Source: Firmicutes bacterium UBA2116 (GTDB taxonomy: Bacteria; Bacillota; Clostridia; Tissierellales; Sedimentibacteraceae). Taken from it: 64,000 bases of DNA. Both the position numbers and the translations under genes were made by a program. Of this stretch, positions 15,602-24,917 are shown in pieces; position 1 is the stretch's first letter; the number at the start of each line of letters is the position of its first letter. Below the pieces are notes generated by a model. It was not told the origin of the DNA. It saw nothing but the letters and a program-made list of their open reading frames with translations, and made no database searches. The stretch is taken from NCBI GenBank assembly GCA_002331025.1, contig DCYG01000027.1, forward strand, positions 1 through 64,000. Direction: 5' to 3'.

Positions 15602-16840
15602 ATGAAAAAGAGAGTAGTAATAACCGGTATTGGGGTTGTAAGCCCTATTGGCTCCGGTGATTTGTTTTGGGAAAATGTAAAGTTGGGTAAATGCGGTATC
15701 AGTCCGATTGAATCTTTTGATACAGCAGACTTCAGCGTTAAATTAGCAGCTGAAATAAAAGATTTTGACCCGACGGAATATATGGATAAAAAAGAATCAA
15801 AAAGGATGGACAGATTCAGCCAATTTGCTCTTGCTGCAGCTGATATGGCTGTAAAGAGTTCAGAACTTGATGTGGAAATCTTGGACAGCAAAAGATTCGG
15901 ATGCGTTGTAGGAAGCGCAGTGGGTGGTATTCATACTATTGAAGCAGAGCATGAAAAACTTCTTACTAAAGGACCAAATAAAGTTTCAACATTTTTTATT
16001 CCGATGATGTTATCTAATATGGCATCCGGTCTTGTAGCTATCAAGTATAAAGCAAAAGCGATTAATTATTCACCTGTTACAGCTTGTGCTACGGGAGCTA
16101 ATGCCATAGGAGAATCATATAAGAGAATTCAGGACGGAATTTGTGATGTAATGATAGCAGGCGGTTCAGAAGCTGCTATAACACCTTGTTCAATAGCAGG
16201 ATTCTCAGCTCTCACTACACTTTCAACTACAGATGATGTTAACAGGGCCTCTATTCCCTTTGATGCTGAAAGACACGGCTTTGTAATGGGAGAAGGTGCC
16301 GGAATAATGATTCTTGAGGAATATGAGCATGCGGTTAAAAGAGGAGCAAAAATATATGCGGAAATAGTAGGATATGGTGCTACCTGTGATGCATATCACA
16401 TGACTTCACCGGATCCCAGCTCAGAAGGTCAATCTGCCGTAATGTTAAATGCAATTGAAGATGCAGGATTGAAGCCTGAAGATATAACCTATATAAATGC
16501 TCATGGAACGAGCACCTTGTATAATGATAAATTTGAAACACAGGCAATAAAAAATATATTTAAGGATAGCGCCAATGAATTGTTGATCAGTTCAACTAAG
16601 TCAATGACAGGTCACTTGCTGGGAGCAGCAGGTGCGGTAGAAGCAATAATATGTGCCAAAGCACTTGAGGATGGTTTTATACCTGCAACAATTAATCATA
16701 AGGTGACTGACCCTGAATTGGGACTGAATTTTGTTCCAAATGAAGGTATCAAAAAAGAATTTGACTATGCTCTGTCAAATGCCTTTGGTTTTGGCGGACA
16801 TAACGCCGCTTTAATTTTGAAAAAACACAAGGGACAGTAA
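15602..16840 (+). CDS. fabF: 3-oxoacyl-ACP synthase II
   Basis: Condensing enzyme for chain elongation. The 412-residue protein starts KKRVVITGIGVVSPIG and has the nucleophile PVTACATGANAIGE (Cys), then INAHGTSTLYNDKFET and SMTGHLLGAAGAVEA for the two catalytic His, and NAFGFGGHNAALI at the end. The ATG at 15602 follows AAAGGAGGATTT; the longer frame from 15563 runs into the repeat. No fabH lies in the cluster, so the priming condensation must come from a gene elsewhere. Confidence 0.96.
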   Translation: MKKRVVITGIGVVSPIGSGDLFWENVKLGKCGISPIESFDTADFSVKLAAEIKDFDPTEYMDKKESKRMDRFSQFALAAADMAVKSSELDVEILDSKRFGCVVGSAVGGIHTIEAEHEKLLTKGPNKVSTFFIPMMLSNMASGLVAIKYKAKAINYSPVTACATGANAIGESYKRIQDGICDVMIAGGSEAAITPCSIAGFSALTTLSTTDDVNRASIPFDAERHGFVMGEGAGIMILEEYEHAVKRGAKIYAEIVGYGATCDAYHMTSPDPSSEGQSAVMLNAIEDAGLKPEDITYINAHGTSTLYNDKFETQAIKNIFKDSANELLISSTKSMTGHLLGAAGAVEAIICAKALEDGFIPATINHKVTDPELGLNFVPNEGIKKEFDYALSNAFGFGGHNAALILKKHKGQ

Positions 16841-16843
16841 GCT

Positions 16844-17269
16844 ATGATTTATGATACTAAGGATATACAAAAAATAATACCTCACAGATATCCCATGCTT
16901 TTAATTGACAAGATAATCGAGCTTACAGAAGGAGAAATGGCTGTCGGCCTAAAAAATGTAACCTTTAACGAGGAATTTTTTCAAGGTCATTTTCCGGGAA
17001 ATCCTGTGATGCCCGGTGTCCTTATTATTGAAGCGCTGGCACAGACAGGTGCAGTAGCAATTTTATCGTTGGATAAGTTTAAAGGTAAAACAGTATACTT
17101 CGGGGGCATTAAAAGCGCCAAATTTAAAAGGAAGGTATGCCCGGGAGACACTTTAAGGTTAGTTACAAAAATATCAAAATTAAAAGGAAGCTTCGGTATC
17201 GGAAACGCGACAGCGTACGTTGACGATGAAATTGCTGCGGAAGCAGAGCTGATATTTTCAGTGGGCTAA
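16844..17269 (+). CDS. fabZ: 3-hydroxyacyl-ACP dehydratase
   Basis: Removes water from 3-hydroxyacyl-ACP. The 141-residue hot-dog protein has IIPHRYPMLLIDKI at the N-terminus and the catalytic HFPGNPVMPGVLIIEALAQ (His, Glu). Three bases separate it from fabF; the binding site is weak (GGGACAGT), implying coupling. It is the last gene of the fab operon, which ends in two repeat units and a terminator. Confidence 0.96.
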   Translation: MIYDTKDIQKIIPHRYPMLLIDKIIELTEGEMAVGLKNVTFNEEFFQGHFPGNPVMPGVLIIEALAQTGAVAILSLDKFKGKTVYFGGIKSAKFKRKVCPGDTLRLVTKISKLKGSFGIGNATAYVDDEIAAEAELIFSVG

Positions 17270-17273
17270 ATAA

Positions 17274-17375
17274 GCAGATGACCCAAATTTTAATTTGGTG
17301 TCAGTCGCTTATGCTGTAAGTGAAAGCAGATGACCCAAATCTTTGATTTGGTGTCGGTCGCTTATCCTGTAAGTG
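17274..17375. repeat. Tandem pair of the dispersed intergenic repeat
   Basis: Two direct copies (17274-17322 and 17326-17375) of GCAGATGACCCAAAT - AT hairpin - ATTTGGTGTCNGTCGCTTAT - CCTGTAAGTG. Their reverse complement is found at 228-281. Each copy contains a CCAAAT/ATTTGG hairpin. They begin 4 bases after the fabZ stop. Confidence 0.8.
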
Positions 17376-17388
17376 AAATATTAAAAAT

Positions 17389-17415
17389 GCGCCATTGATT
17401 ATGGTGCTTTTTTTA
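17389..17415 (+). terminator. Terminator of the fab operon
   Basis: GCGCCAT and ATGGTGC form a stem around TGATT, followed by seven Ts. Confidence 0.8.
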
Positions 17416-17640
17416 TACAATTGAAAGTTTCTTTCTATCAGTGGGGGCAAACATCAACTCTTTTAATATATATAAATTTTTATATAGCCAAAAAAGTCAG
17501 AGTATGATAATATATTAACATACAGAAGAAATGTTTTCACAAATTATTGTATTAAAAAAGCTTGTATGATATAATTAAATCATATATACTATTTAGCAAT
17601 ATAGTGTTGTTTTAGATACTTAAGATAATGAGGTGATATT

Positions 17641-18051
17641 TTGTATAGAGAATCAGAAAGCCATAACAGTTGTTATTTGAGCGATAAGTGTATAAGATAC
17701 AAGGTTTGTCCCATGGTCTTGGTTCAGCAATTGCTGTCAGGTAAAAGAAAGATATTGATTTTATGGTATCTTAGCGGCAAAATACTAAGATTTAATGATA
17801 TTAAGAGAAGGCTGCCGGATGTAACTCAAAAAATGCTTACCCAACAGCTCAGAAGTTTAGAGGAAGATAATCTTATATTTAGAAAGGTATATCCCGTTGT
17901 ACCTCCTAAGGTTGAATATGGGCTGACGGATCTCGGAGAAAAAATTATTCCTATTTTGGAAATGATGCACGGGTTTGGATCAGAATATTTAGAGAGTAAT
18001 GCATATAAAAAAAATACAATTCAAGATAGTGCTGCAACAAGTATGAAATAA
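17641..18051 (+). CDS. HxlR-family winged-helix regulator
   Basis: A 136-residue transcription factor. Residues about 20-115 match the HxlR/DUF24 pattern: C-P near residue 23, LLSGKRKILILWYL, LRFNDIKRRLPDVTQKMLTQQLRSLE (recognition helix), then the wing PPKVEYGLTDLGEKI and ILEMMHGFG. Family members often sense redox or reactive carbonyl stress through the N-terminal Cys; several Cys (CYLSDKCIRYKVC) are clustered here. The start is TTG at 17641, 7 bases after GAGGTGAT. The gene stands alone between the fab operon and the V-ATPase operon, so its target is not evident. The 371 bases before it hold repeats and the fab terminator. Confidence 0.88.
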   Translation: MYRESESHNSCYLSDKCIRYKVCPMVLVQQLLSGKRKILILWYLSGKILRFNDIKRRLPDVTQKMLTQQLRSLEEDNLIFRKVYPVVPPKVEYGLTDLGEKIIPILEMMHGFGSEYLESNAYKKNTIQDSAATSMK

Positions 18052-18281
18052 TATACTAAGTAACTTTTTTGATACTAAAGTACTAAAAAGTGCGTTCTTG
18101 ATAAAAAAATAACTTATTATTATACTGTTAAAGTAATTATTATAATGGGGGGAGATTTTTTATTTTCAGAGATTTCCTGTGACATATGTTACGGAATTTA
18201 TAAATTATTATTATGAATATTTAAATATTACTGATTAAAAAACGTGAATAGCCGAATAATTATATGGATATAGTTATTCTA

Positions 18282-18310
18282 TTGACATTTAAGTATGAAT
18301 TATTTATAGT
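18282..18310 (+). promoter_or_regulatory. Promoter of the V-ATPase operon
   Basis: TTGACA, a 17-base spacer and TATAGT, ending about 50 bases before the first gene. The rest of the 311-base gap after the HxlR gene (18052-18281) shows only AT-rich sequence, with no gene or clear hairpin. Confidence 0.75.
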
Positions 18311-18362
18311 AATAAGTAAAGTGAATATGTTTTCCTTAAAAATAATAAAAGGTGGTGATATA

Positions 18363-18689
18363 GTGTCGATTGAGGTTATTAAGGTAATAAAGGAGGCGGA
18401 AGAAGAGGCGGAAAGAATTAAGAAAGAAGCTTCTCTGAAGGCCAGACAAATTATTACTAATGCTAATGCAAAAGCATCACAAATTTTGGAGGAAGCTTAT
18501 AAAAGTGCTGAGTCGAAAAGTTCTGATGCAACAAAGGCTGCGGAATCTGAAGGGCAGATTTTATATGACGACATAATCAACGAAGCATCAATGGGATGTG
18601 AAAACATTCTCTCTAATGCCGAAAGCAAAATGGACAATGCAGCTTCAATAATACTGGAAAGGATAGTGAAAGCCGGTGTCAATAGTTAA
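18363..18689 (+). CDS. ntpF: V-type ATPase peripheral-stalk subunit (NtpF/subunit H or G)
   Basis: A 108-residue, Ala-, Glu- and Lys-rich protein that should be one long coiled coil (EAEEEAERIKKEASLKARQI and on), the right-handed stalk partner of subunit E. It holds the catalytic head still relative to the membrane part. The start is the GTG at 18363, directly after AAAGGTGGTGATATA; the longer frame back to 18264 reads through the promoter. It is first in an operon of the ntpFIKECGABD order known from Enterococcus hirae. Confidence 0.88.
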   Translation: MSIEVIKVIKEAEEEAERIKKEASLKARQIITNANAKASQILEEAYKSAESKSSDATKAAESEGQILYDDIINEASMGCENILSNAESKMDNAASIILERIVKAGVNS

Positions 18690-20658
18690 GATGAACAAAA
18701 TCAGCATCATTGGTCTTAATGCTCACAAACCATCTGTCATAAAAGAAATAATGGACTTAGGTGTTGTGGAAATAAGCTCACAAGAACTTAAGCTGACAGA
18801 TCCCGAATGGATTTCCATTGTTAAAAAAGATGGCAATGAAAATGAAGTATTGAACTATGATGCTAAAATTTCCAAAATCAATGATGTCTTAGTAAGCTTG
18901 GAAAGTCATGATAAAAGTAAAAAACCACTGTTCAGTACAAGAAGTACAATAACATTAAGTGAATTTGAAAATAGGGTGCTGAATAAGGTAGGTACTGAGG
19001 AAGTTGTTTCAAAATTGCTTGAATTAAACAAAACATACAATGATTTAAGCTCAGAAGAAAATAAAATTGAAGCATCAATTATGAGTTTAAAGCCTTGGGT
19101 AAAATATGAACTTCCGCTTGAGCTTAATGAAACCAAGTATACAAGTATATTTATAGGAGTTTTTCCAAATATAATCGATATAGAAAAATTGAAAAGCGAT
19201 TTAAAGGATAAGACCGATAAGTGTTATATAAATTTGATTGAAAGTGATAAGGATCAATATTATTTTTCAATAATTTGTTTAATAACTGAGAAAGATATTG
19301 TTTATGAAGCTCTAAAGCAATTTGGTTTTAACATTGTAAATTTTAAAGAACTTACTGAAACAGCAGCAGAAAATATAGTACAATATGAGAAAAAAATAAA
19401 AGAAATTTCGGATAAAAAAGCAGCTATTGAAAAAAGCATTTCAGATTATGTACCATACAAAGAAGAAATTCAAATATATTATGATTATCTTGTAATTGAA
19501 AGAGATAAAAATAAAATATTAAGCAGTATTCTTAAAACAGATACCACATTTTATATTCAGGGCTGGACCCCGGAAGTCAGTAATGATAAGGTAGAGCTAA
19601 TATTAAAGAAATATGAATGCTGGTATGAAATTTCAGAGCCGGAGGATGGAGAACAATATCCTGTTTTATTGGATAATAAATCTTTTTCACAGCCTTTTGA
19701 AGCAATTACGGAGCTATACAGCTTGCCTTCATCATCAAATATTGACCCAACAGCGTTAATGGCTCCTTTTTATGCGATATTTTTTGGGCTTATGCTTGCT
19801 GATGTGGGATATGGTTTAATCATGGCTGTACTTTGCTTCCTGCTGCTTAAGAAATTCAGCATAGAAGGTACTATGCAAAAAATGATGAAGCTGTTCTTCT
19901 ACTGTGGATTGTCTACGGCATTCTGGGGGGTTATGTTCGGCAGCTGGTTCGGCGATGCCATACCTGCGGCGGCAAAGCTTATATTTAATTCTGATTTTAC
20001 AATAAGTCCTGTCTGGATCAATCCAATGGAACAACCTATGACCTTATTAGTATTTTCATTTATATTCGGTGTAATCCACCTGTTTACGGGTATGGCTATA
20101 CAAGCATATATGCTCATCAGAGATGGGGATACAAAAGCTGCGGTATTTGACATAGGTTTTTGGTACGGATTTATTATCGGTATTGCACTATGGTTATTCG
20201 GTAATACTATAATACCTGGATCTGCTGAGATTGGAAAATGGATGACTATTGTCTTTGCTATAGGATTAATTTTAACTCAGGGCAGAAGCAAGGATAATAT
20301 AGCAGGCAAATTAATAAGCGGTGTCCTGAGCTTATACAATATCACAAGCTATTTAAGTGATATACTTTCGTACTCAAGATTGCTTGCACTTGGATTAGCA
20401 ACAGGCGTTGTATCTTCGGTTGTAAGTATTTTGGGAAGCATGGGAGGCAGAAATATATTCGGTGTTTTGCTTTTCATAGTAGTTTTATTAATTGGTCATG
20501 TCTTCAACTTTGCCATTAATGCCCTCGGAGCATTTGTACATGCGGCAAGGTTACAATATGTAGAATTTTTTGGAAAATTTTATGAAGGCGGAGGAGAATC
20601 CTTTAATCCTTTAGCTAAAAAAACTAAATATAATAAGATTATCAAGGAGGAAATTTAA
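18676..20658 (+). CDS. ntpI: V-type ATPase subunit I (a subunit)
   Basis: The 660-residue stator and ion-channel subunit. The N-terminal 340 residues are cytoplasmic with coiled-coil stretches; the C-terminal half has about eight membrane segments, starting at PTALMAPFYAIFFGLMLADVGYG. The channel region SDILSYSRLLALGLATGVV contains the Arg that faces the c-ring carboxylate. The start is GTG at 18676 (SIVKMNKISIIG fits the family start), 14 bases inside the end of ntpF, giving translational coupling. The next gene begins directly after the stop. Confidence 0.95.
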   Translation: MSIVKMNKISIIGLNAHKPSVIKEIMDLGVVEISSQELKLTDPEWISIVKKDGNENEVLNYDAKISKINDVLVSLESHDKSKKPLFSTRSTITLSEFENRVLNKVGTEEVVSKLLELNKTYNDLSSEENKIEASIMSLKPWVKYELPLELNETKYTSIFIGVFPNIIDIEKLKSDLKDKTDKCYINLIESDKDQYYFSIICLITEKDIVYEALKQFGFNIVNFKELTETAAENIVQYEKKIKEISDKKAAIEKSISDYVPYKEEIQIYYDYLVIERDKNKILSSILKTDTTFYIQGWTPEVSNDKVELILKKYECWYEISEPEDGEQYPVLLDNKSFSQPFEAITELYSLPSSSNIDPTALMAPFYAIFFGLMLADVGYGLIMAVLCFLLLKKFSIEGTMQKMMKLFFYCGLSTAFWGVMFGSWFGDAIPAAAKLIFNSDFTISPVWINPMEQPMTLLVFSFIFGVIHLFTGMAIQAYMLIRDGDTKAAVFDIGFWYGFIIGIALWLFGNTIIPGSAEIGKWMTIVFAIGLILTQGRSKDNIAGKLISGVLSLYNITSYLSDILSYSRLLALGLATGVVSSVVSILGSMGGRNIFGVLLFIVVLLIGHVFNFAINALGAFVHAARLQYVEFFGKFYEGGGESFNPLAKKTKYNKIIKEEI

Positions 20659-21141
20659 ATGAACAACATATTAACAGACGGAAACTTTTTAGCAATTTTG
20701 GGCGCTTCAATTGCAGCATTAGCAGGTATAGGAAGTGCTATAGGTGTCGGTATTGCCGGTCAGTCAGCATCAGGAGTTGTAGCTGAAGATCCTAAGAAAT
20801 TCGGTGCTACATTGATCTTACAAGCATTACCCGGAACTCAAGGTATTTATGGACTTCTTATTGCCTTTATAATACTGAATAAGATAGGATTATTAGGCGG
20901 AGGTATGGCAGCTTTAACGGCTGCACAGGGTGGTTTCTTCTTAGCTGCTTCACTTCCTATGGGTATAGTTGGTACTATCTCAGCAATTCACCAAGGAAAG
21001 GTTGCTGCATCAGGTATTATGTTAGTGGGTAAAAGACCTGAAGAAATTGCAAAAGCAATGGTTTATGCAGCGATGGTTGAAACGTATGCGGTATTGGCAC
21101 TTCTTATTTCTTTCCTTATGATAAATGGTATTGCAATATAA
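20659..21141 (+). CDS. ntpK: V-type ATPase subunit K (c-ring), Na+-type
   Basis: A 160-residue proteolipid with four membrane helices, the result of doubling of the 8-kDa c subunit. Only the second hairpin keeps the carboxylate (E141 in MVETYAVLALL). The residues that bind Na+ in E. hirae NtpK are all present by pattern: L57, T60 and Q61 in LPGTQG, Q112 in HQGKVAA, and E141. This predicts a sodium pump rather than a proton pump. AAGGAGGAAATTTAA precedes the start, which immediately follows ntpI. Confidence 0.96.
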   Translation: MNNILTDGNFLAILGASIAALAGIGSAIGVGIAGQSASGVVAEDPKKFGATLILQALPGTQGIYGLLIAFIILNKIGLLGGGMAALTAAQGGFFLAASLPMGIVGTISAIHQGKVAASGIMLVGKRPEEIAKAMVYAAMVETYAVLALLISFLMINGIAI

Positions 21142-21176
21142 CGTGTATATTAAAACTATAATAAGGATGTGAGGAA

Positions 21177-21758
21177 ATGAGCATTGAAAATATAACGGCT
21201 GCTATTATAAACGATGCTAAATTAGTTGAAGAAACCTCTGTTAAAAATGCTGAAAAAACAATGGAGGAAATTATAAGCAAAGCAAAGATAGAAGCTGAAG
21301 AAATAATGAAGCAAACATCGGAAAAATGCACAAAAGATGCTGAAAGCTTAAAAAGCAGAAAGGTATCGGCTGCAGAGCTTCAAGCAAGAAAAATGATTCT
21401 TGGAGCAAAGCAGGAAGCTATTCAGAAAAGTTTTGATTTAGCACTTGAGAAGTTAAAATCAATGCCCGAAGATAAGTATTTAAACTATTTAACAGAAGAA
21501 ATAATTAAAATTCCCGCAAATGAAGGAATAATAATTTTAAATCAAAGAGACAGAGATAAAATAGGCGAAAAATTAATAAAAGCAGTTAATCAAAGATTAA
21601 ATGTTCAAAGATATAAATTGAGCGATAATACTATAAATGCAAGCGGCGGATTTTTATTAAGAAGCGGCAATATAGAGATTAACAATACCTTTGAAACATT
21701 GCTGAATTCTATAAGGGACGATTTGACTTCCGAAGTAGCAAATGCACTTTTTAGTTAA
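21177..21758 (+). CDS. ntpE: V-type ATPase subunit E (peripheral stalk)
   Basis: A 193-residue protein with a long N-terminal helix rich in Ala, Glu and Lys (about residues 10-90, likely coiled coil with the NtpF subunit) and a globular C-terminal domain ending ASGGFLLRSGNIEINNTFETL, a typical subunit E signature. It joins the stator to the top of the A3B3 head. The ATG follows GGATGTGAGGAA. It sits between the c-ring gene and subunit C as usual for ntp operons. Confidence 0.92.
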   Translation: MSIENITAAIINDAKLVEETSVKNAEKTMEEIISKAKIEAEEIMKQTSEKCTKDAESLKSRKVSAAELQARKMILGAKQEAIQKSFDLALEKLKSMPEDKYLNYLTEEIIKIPANEGIIILNQRDRDKIGEKLIKAVNQRLNVQRYKLSDNTINASGGFLLRSGNIEINNTFETLLNSIRDDLTSEVANALFS

Positions 21759-21779
21759 TTTTCCTGCCTGAAAGGAGGA

Positions 21780-22793
21780 ATGGCTTTGGCAAAAATTAAG
21801 GATACAGATTATTTGTTTTCCACTGCAAGGGTCAGGAGTGTTGAAAAATACATGCTTACCCGTGAAAGAGCAGAGAAAATGATTGATGCAAAGACCACAT
21901 TGGACAGCTTAAGAGTTTTAAATGATATAAATTACGGATATGGCAGTGAAATTACCGATCCGAATAATTACGAAAAGCTTTTAAGTGAAGAGCATAAAAA
22001 AACATATGATTTTATATCATCTATCGCACCTGAATTAGATTACTTTAATATGTTTTTATATCCATACGATTATCATAATTTAAAAGTTATTATGAAATCA
22101 GAATATTTAGCTTTTGATTCTTCCGATATTTTGGTTGATACCGGCTCGATTGATTTAAAAACACTTAAGTATGCTGTTAAAGAGAGGGATTTTTCATCTC
22201 TTACAGAAAGTATGGGAAAAGCACTGAATGAAGTAGTTGAAACATTTCCAAAAACCAAGGATCCTCAACAGATAGATATTATCTTTGATAAATATTGCTA
22301 TGAGGAAATGTTAAGTGCTGCAAAGGAAACTAAAAATGATTTTATAATTGACTATATTAAATTACAGATTGATGTAATCAATATAAAAACTTACGTAAGA
22401 TTAAAGAAAATGAATAAATCATGGGACTTTTTTACCAAGGTTTTCATAAGCGGCGGCAATATTAGCGAACAGGTATTCATAAAGAATTATGATGATTCAT
22501 TCGAAAAGTTTGCTGAACAGTTGTCAGCATACGGTTTCAGAGACTTATTCCTTGAAGGAACTGAAGCACTGACTGAAACAGGAAAATTCACAACTCTGGA
22601 AAAGCTTCTGGACAATAAATTGATTGAATATGTTAAGTCAGCTAAATATGTTCCTTTTGGCATAGAACCCCTTGCAGGATATTTGATAGCAAAGGATAAT
22701 GAGATAAAAATTGCAAGAATAATTTTGGCAGGCAAGCTTGCAGGTATCTCTCCTGAACTTATAAGAGAAAGGTTGAGGGAAACGTATGTATAA
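21780..22793 (+). CDS. ntpC: V-type ATPase subunit C (d subunit)
   Basis: A 337-residue, mostly helical soluble subunit that links the central shaft to the c-ring. The three-fold repeated helical bundle is seen in segments such as TRERAEKMIDAKT, DYFNMFLYPYDYHNLKVIMK and GIEPLAGYLIAKDNEIKIARI; the last is the family's best-kept motif. AAAGGAGGA abuts the ATG at 21780, which is tight; the in-frame TTG at 21786 has a better 7-base spacing, so the true start may be two codons later. It overlaps the next gene by 8 bases. Confidence 0.93.
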   Translation: MALAKIKDTDYLFSTARVRSVEKYMLTRERAEKMIDAKTTLDSLRVLNDINYGYGSEITDPNNYEKLLSEEHKKTYDFISSIAPELDYFNMFLYPYDYHNLKVIMKSEYLAFDSSDILVDTGSIDLKTLKYAVKERDFSSLTESMGKALNEVVETFPKTKDPQQIDIIFDKYCYEEMLSAAKETKNDFIIDYIKLQIDVINIKTYVRLKKMNKSWDFFTKVFISGGNISEQVFIKNYDDSFEKFAEQLSAYGFRDLFLEGTEALTETGKFTTLEKLLDNKLIEYVKSAKYVPFGIEPLAGYLIAKDNEIKIARIILAGKLAGISPELIRERLRETYV

Positions 22794-23106
22794 GATAGGT
22801 GTTATCGGTGATAAACAAAGTGTTCAAGGCTTCAAGGCGGTTGGTCTGGATGTATATGACTGTACATCAAAGGAAGATGCAAGACAAAAATTGCAAAATA
22901 TCGTCAATGAAGATTACGCTATTATTTATATAACGGAAAACTTCTATGCTGAAATAACGGATGCCGTATATGAATATAACGAAAAACGCCTGCCGGCAAT
23001 AATTCCTATACCGGGTATGAACGGTTCAATGGGAATAGGATTTGATAATATCAAAAAAGCTGTGGAAAAAGCAGTTGGTGCGGATATATTGTTTAACAAC
23101 GATTAA
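22786..23106 (+). CDS. ntpG: V-type ATPase subunit F (NtpG)
   Basis: A 106-residue Rossmann-like subunit of the central shaft, bound to subunit D. It opens YKIGVIGDKQSVQGFKAVGL and has the family's EDYAIIYITE and PAIIPIPGMNG segments. The start overlaps the ntpC end. In E. hirae numbering this is NtpG (subunit F of the V-ATPase nomenclature); naming differs between genomes. Confidence 0.93.
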   Translation: MYKIGVIGDKQSVQGFKAVGLDVYDCTSKEDARQKLQNIVNEDYAIIYITENFYAEITDAVYEYNEKRLPAIIPIPGMNGSMGIGFDNIKKAVEKAVGADILFNND

Positions 23107-23143
23107 TTTTGTTATATAAAAATGAAAGCAGGTGATTAATTTA

Positions 23144-24916
23144 ATGAGCCAAGGAAGAGTAGTAAAAATATCCGGTCCGTTAGTTATAGCTGAAGGTATG
23201 AAGGATGCAGACATGTTTGACGTTGTACGTGTCAGCGAACAGGGACTTATCGGCGAAATTATAGAGATGCGCGGTGACAGAGCATCAATTCAGGTATATG
23301 AGGAAACAGCAGGATTAGCTCCGGGAGCGCCTGTAGTGACAACCGGAGCACAGTTGTCGGTTGAGCTTGGACCCGGTCTTATAGAAACCATATATGACGG
23401 AATTCAGAGGCCTCTTGAAGAAATCAGAAAAATGGCAGGACCAAACATTGCCAGAGGAATAAGTGTTCCGTCACTTAACAGAGAGAAAAAGTGGGAATTT
23501 GTACCTGTAGTTAAAGCAGGTGACAAGGTTCAGGCGGGAGACATTATCGGAACAGTTCAGGAAACGATAGTCGTAGAACAAAAAATAATGGTTCCGTACG
23601 GTGTAAGCGGAACTGTGCAGGAAATAAAACCAGGCAGCTTCACGGTGGAAGAAACAGTATGTACTGTTTTAAAAGAAAATGGTGAAAATGTTAATTTAAC
23701 AATGATGCAGAAATGGCCCGTAAGAAGAGGAAGACCGTATAAGGAAAAATTGGTTCCGGATACTCCTTTGGTTACGGGACAAAGAGTTATAGATACTATG
23801 TTCCCTATTTCCAAGGGAGGTGTTGCAGCTGTTCCCGGACCCTTCGGAAGCGGTAAGACGGTCGTTCAGCATCAGCTGGCTAAGTGGGCAGATGCGGAAA
23901 TAGTTGTTTATATAGGATGTGGTGAACGCGGTAACGAAATGACAGACGTTTTGATGGAATTCCCTGAATTAAAGGACCCGAGAACAGGTGAATCATTGAT
24001 GAAACGTACAGTGTTGATTGCCAATACATCAGATATGCCGGTTGCTGCACGTGAAGCGAGTATTTATACAGGTATTACAATTGCAGAATACTTCAGAGAC
24101 ATGGGTTACTCTGTTGCTTTAATGGCTGATTCCACATCAAGATGGGCAGAAGCACTTCGTGAAATGTCGGGACGTCTTGAAGAAATGCCGGGTGAAGAAG
24201 GCTACCCCGCATATCTTGCATCTCGTCTTGCACAATTCTATGAAAGAGCAGGAAGAGTTATAAGCTTAGGAACCGAAGGAAGAGAAGGAGCATTGTCCGC
24301 CATCGGAGCAGTTTCACCTCCGGGCGGAGATATTTCAGAACCGGTATCTCAGGCAACTCTTCGTATAGTAAAGGTATTCTGGGCTCTTGATGCGCAGCTT
24401 GCATACAGACGTCACTTTCCTGCCATTAACTGGTTAAACAGCTATTCATTGTATGTTGACAGATTGGGAAGCTGGTTTGATGAATCAGTTGCAAAAGATT
24501 GGACTTCAATGCGTTCAGAAACTATGAGGCTGTTGCAGGAAGAAGCCGAATTAAATGAAATAGTTCAGCTTGTAGGTGTAGATTCTCTTTCGGTAGGGGA
24601 CAGATTGAAGCTTGAAGCGACACGTTCCATAAGAGAGGACTACCTGCATCAAAATGCGTTCCACGATGTAGATACCTATACATCCCTTGAAAAACAGCAC
24701 AAATTGTTGACATTAATCTTAAAATATTTCCATGACGGCATGGATGCATTGAGAGACGGTGCCGAATTTAGAAAATTATCCGATCTTCCTGTAAGAGAAA
24801 GAATAGGAAGATTCAAATATACAGAAGAAAAAGATATTCAAGAAAGTTTTGACAGTATTTATAAACAAATAGAAGCAGAAATTTCAGCTTTAATTGCAGG
24901 CAAGGAGGTTGAATAG
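23144..24916 (+). CDS. ntpA: V-type ATPase catalytic subunit A
   Basis: The 590-residue ATP-hydrolysing subunit. The P-loop GPFGSGKT lies at residues 232-239, preceded by the 90-residue insertion unique to V/A-type A subunits (about residues 115-190). The catalytic Glu lies in CGERGNEM, and SRWAEALREMSGRLEEMPG is the ATP-site segment. The ATG at 23144 follows GCAGGTGATTAATTTA; the GTG at 23132 in frame lies within that binding site. With subunit B it forms the A3B3 head. Confidence 0.97.
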   Translation: MSQGRVVKISGPLVIAEGMKDADMFDVVRVSEQGLIGEIIEMRGDRASIQVYEETAGLAPGAPVVTTGAQLSVELGPGLIETIYDGIQRPLEEIRKMAGPNIARGISVPSLNREKKWEFVPVVKAGDKVQAGDIIGTVQETIVVEQKIMVPYGVSGTVQEIKPGSFTVEETVCTVLKENGENVNLTMMQKWPVRRGRPYKEKLVPDTPLVTGQRVIDTMFPISKGGVAAVPGPFGSGKTVVQHQLAKWADAEIVVYIGCGERGNEMTDVLMEFPELKDPRTGESLMKRTVLIANTSDMPVAAREASIYTGITIAEYFRDMGYSVALMADSTSRWAEALREMSGRLEEMPGEEGYPAYLASRLAQFYERAGRVISLGTEGREGALSAIGAVSPPGGDISEPVSQATLRIVKVFWALDAQLAYRRHFPAINWLNSYSLYVDRLGSWFDESVAKDWTSMRSETMRLLQEEAELNEIVQLVGVDSLSVGDRLKLEATRSIREDYLHQNAFHDVDTYTSLEKQHKLLTLILKYFHDGMDALRDGAEFRKLSDLPVRERIGRFKYTEEKDIQESFDSIYKQIEAEISALIAGKEVE

Positions 24917-24917
24917 T

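Noticed and set aside
18264..18362. N-terminal extension of ntpF
   Set aside because: It would start within the promoter, has no binding site and encodes hydrophobic residues foreign to the stalk subunit; GTG 18363 has a strong site.
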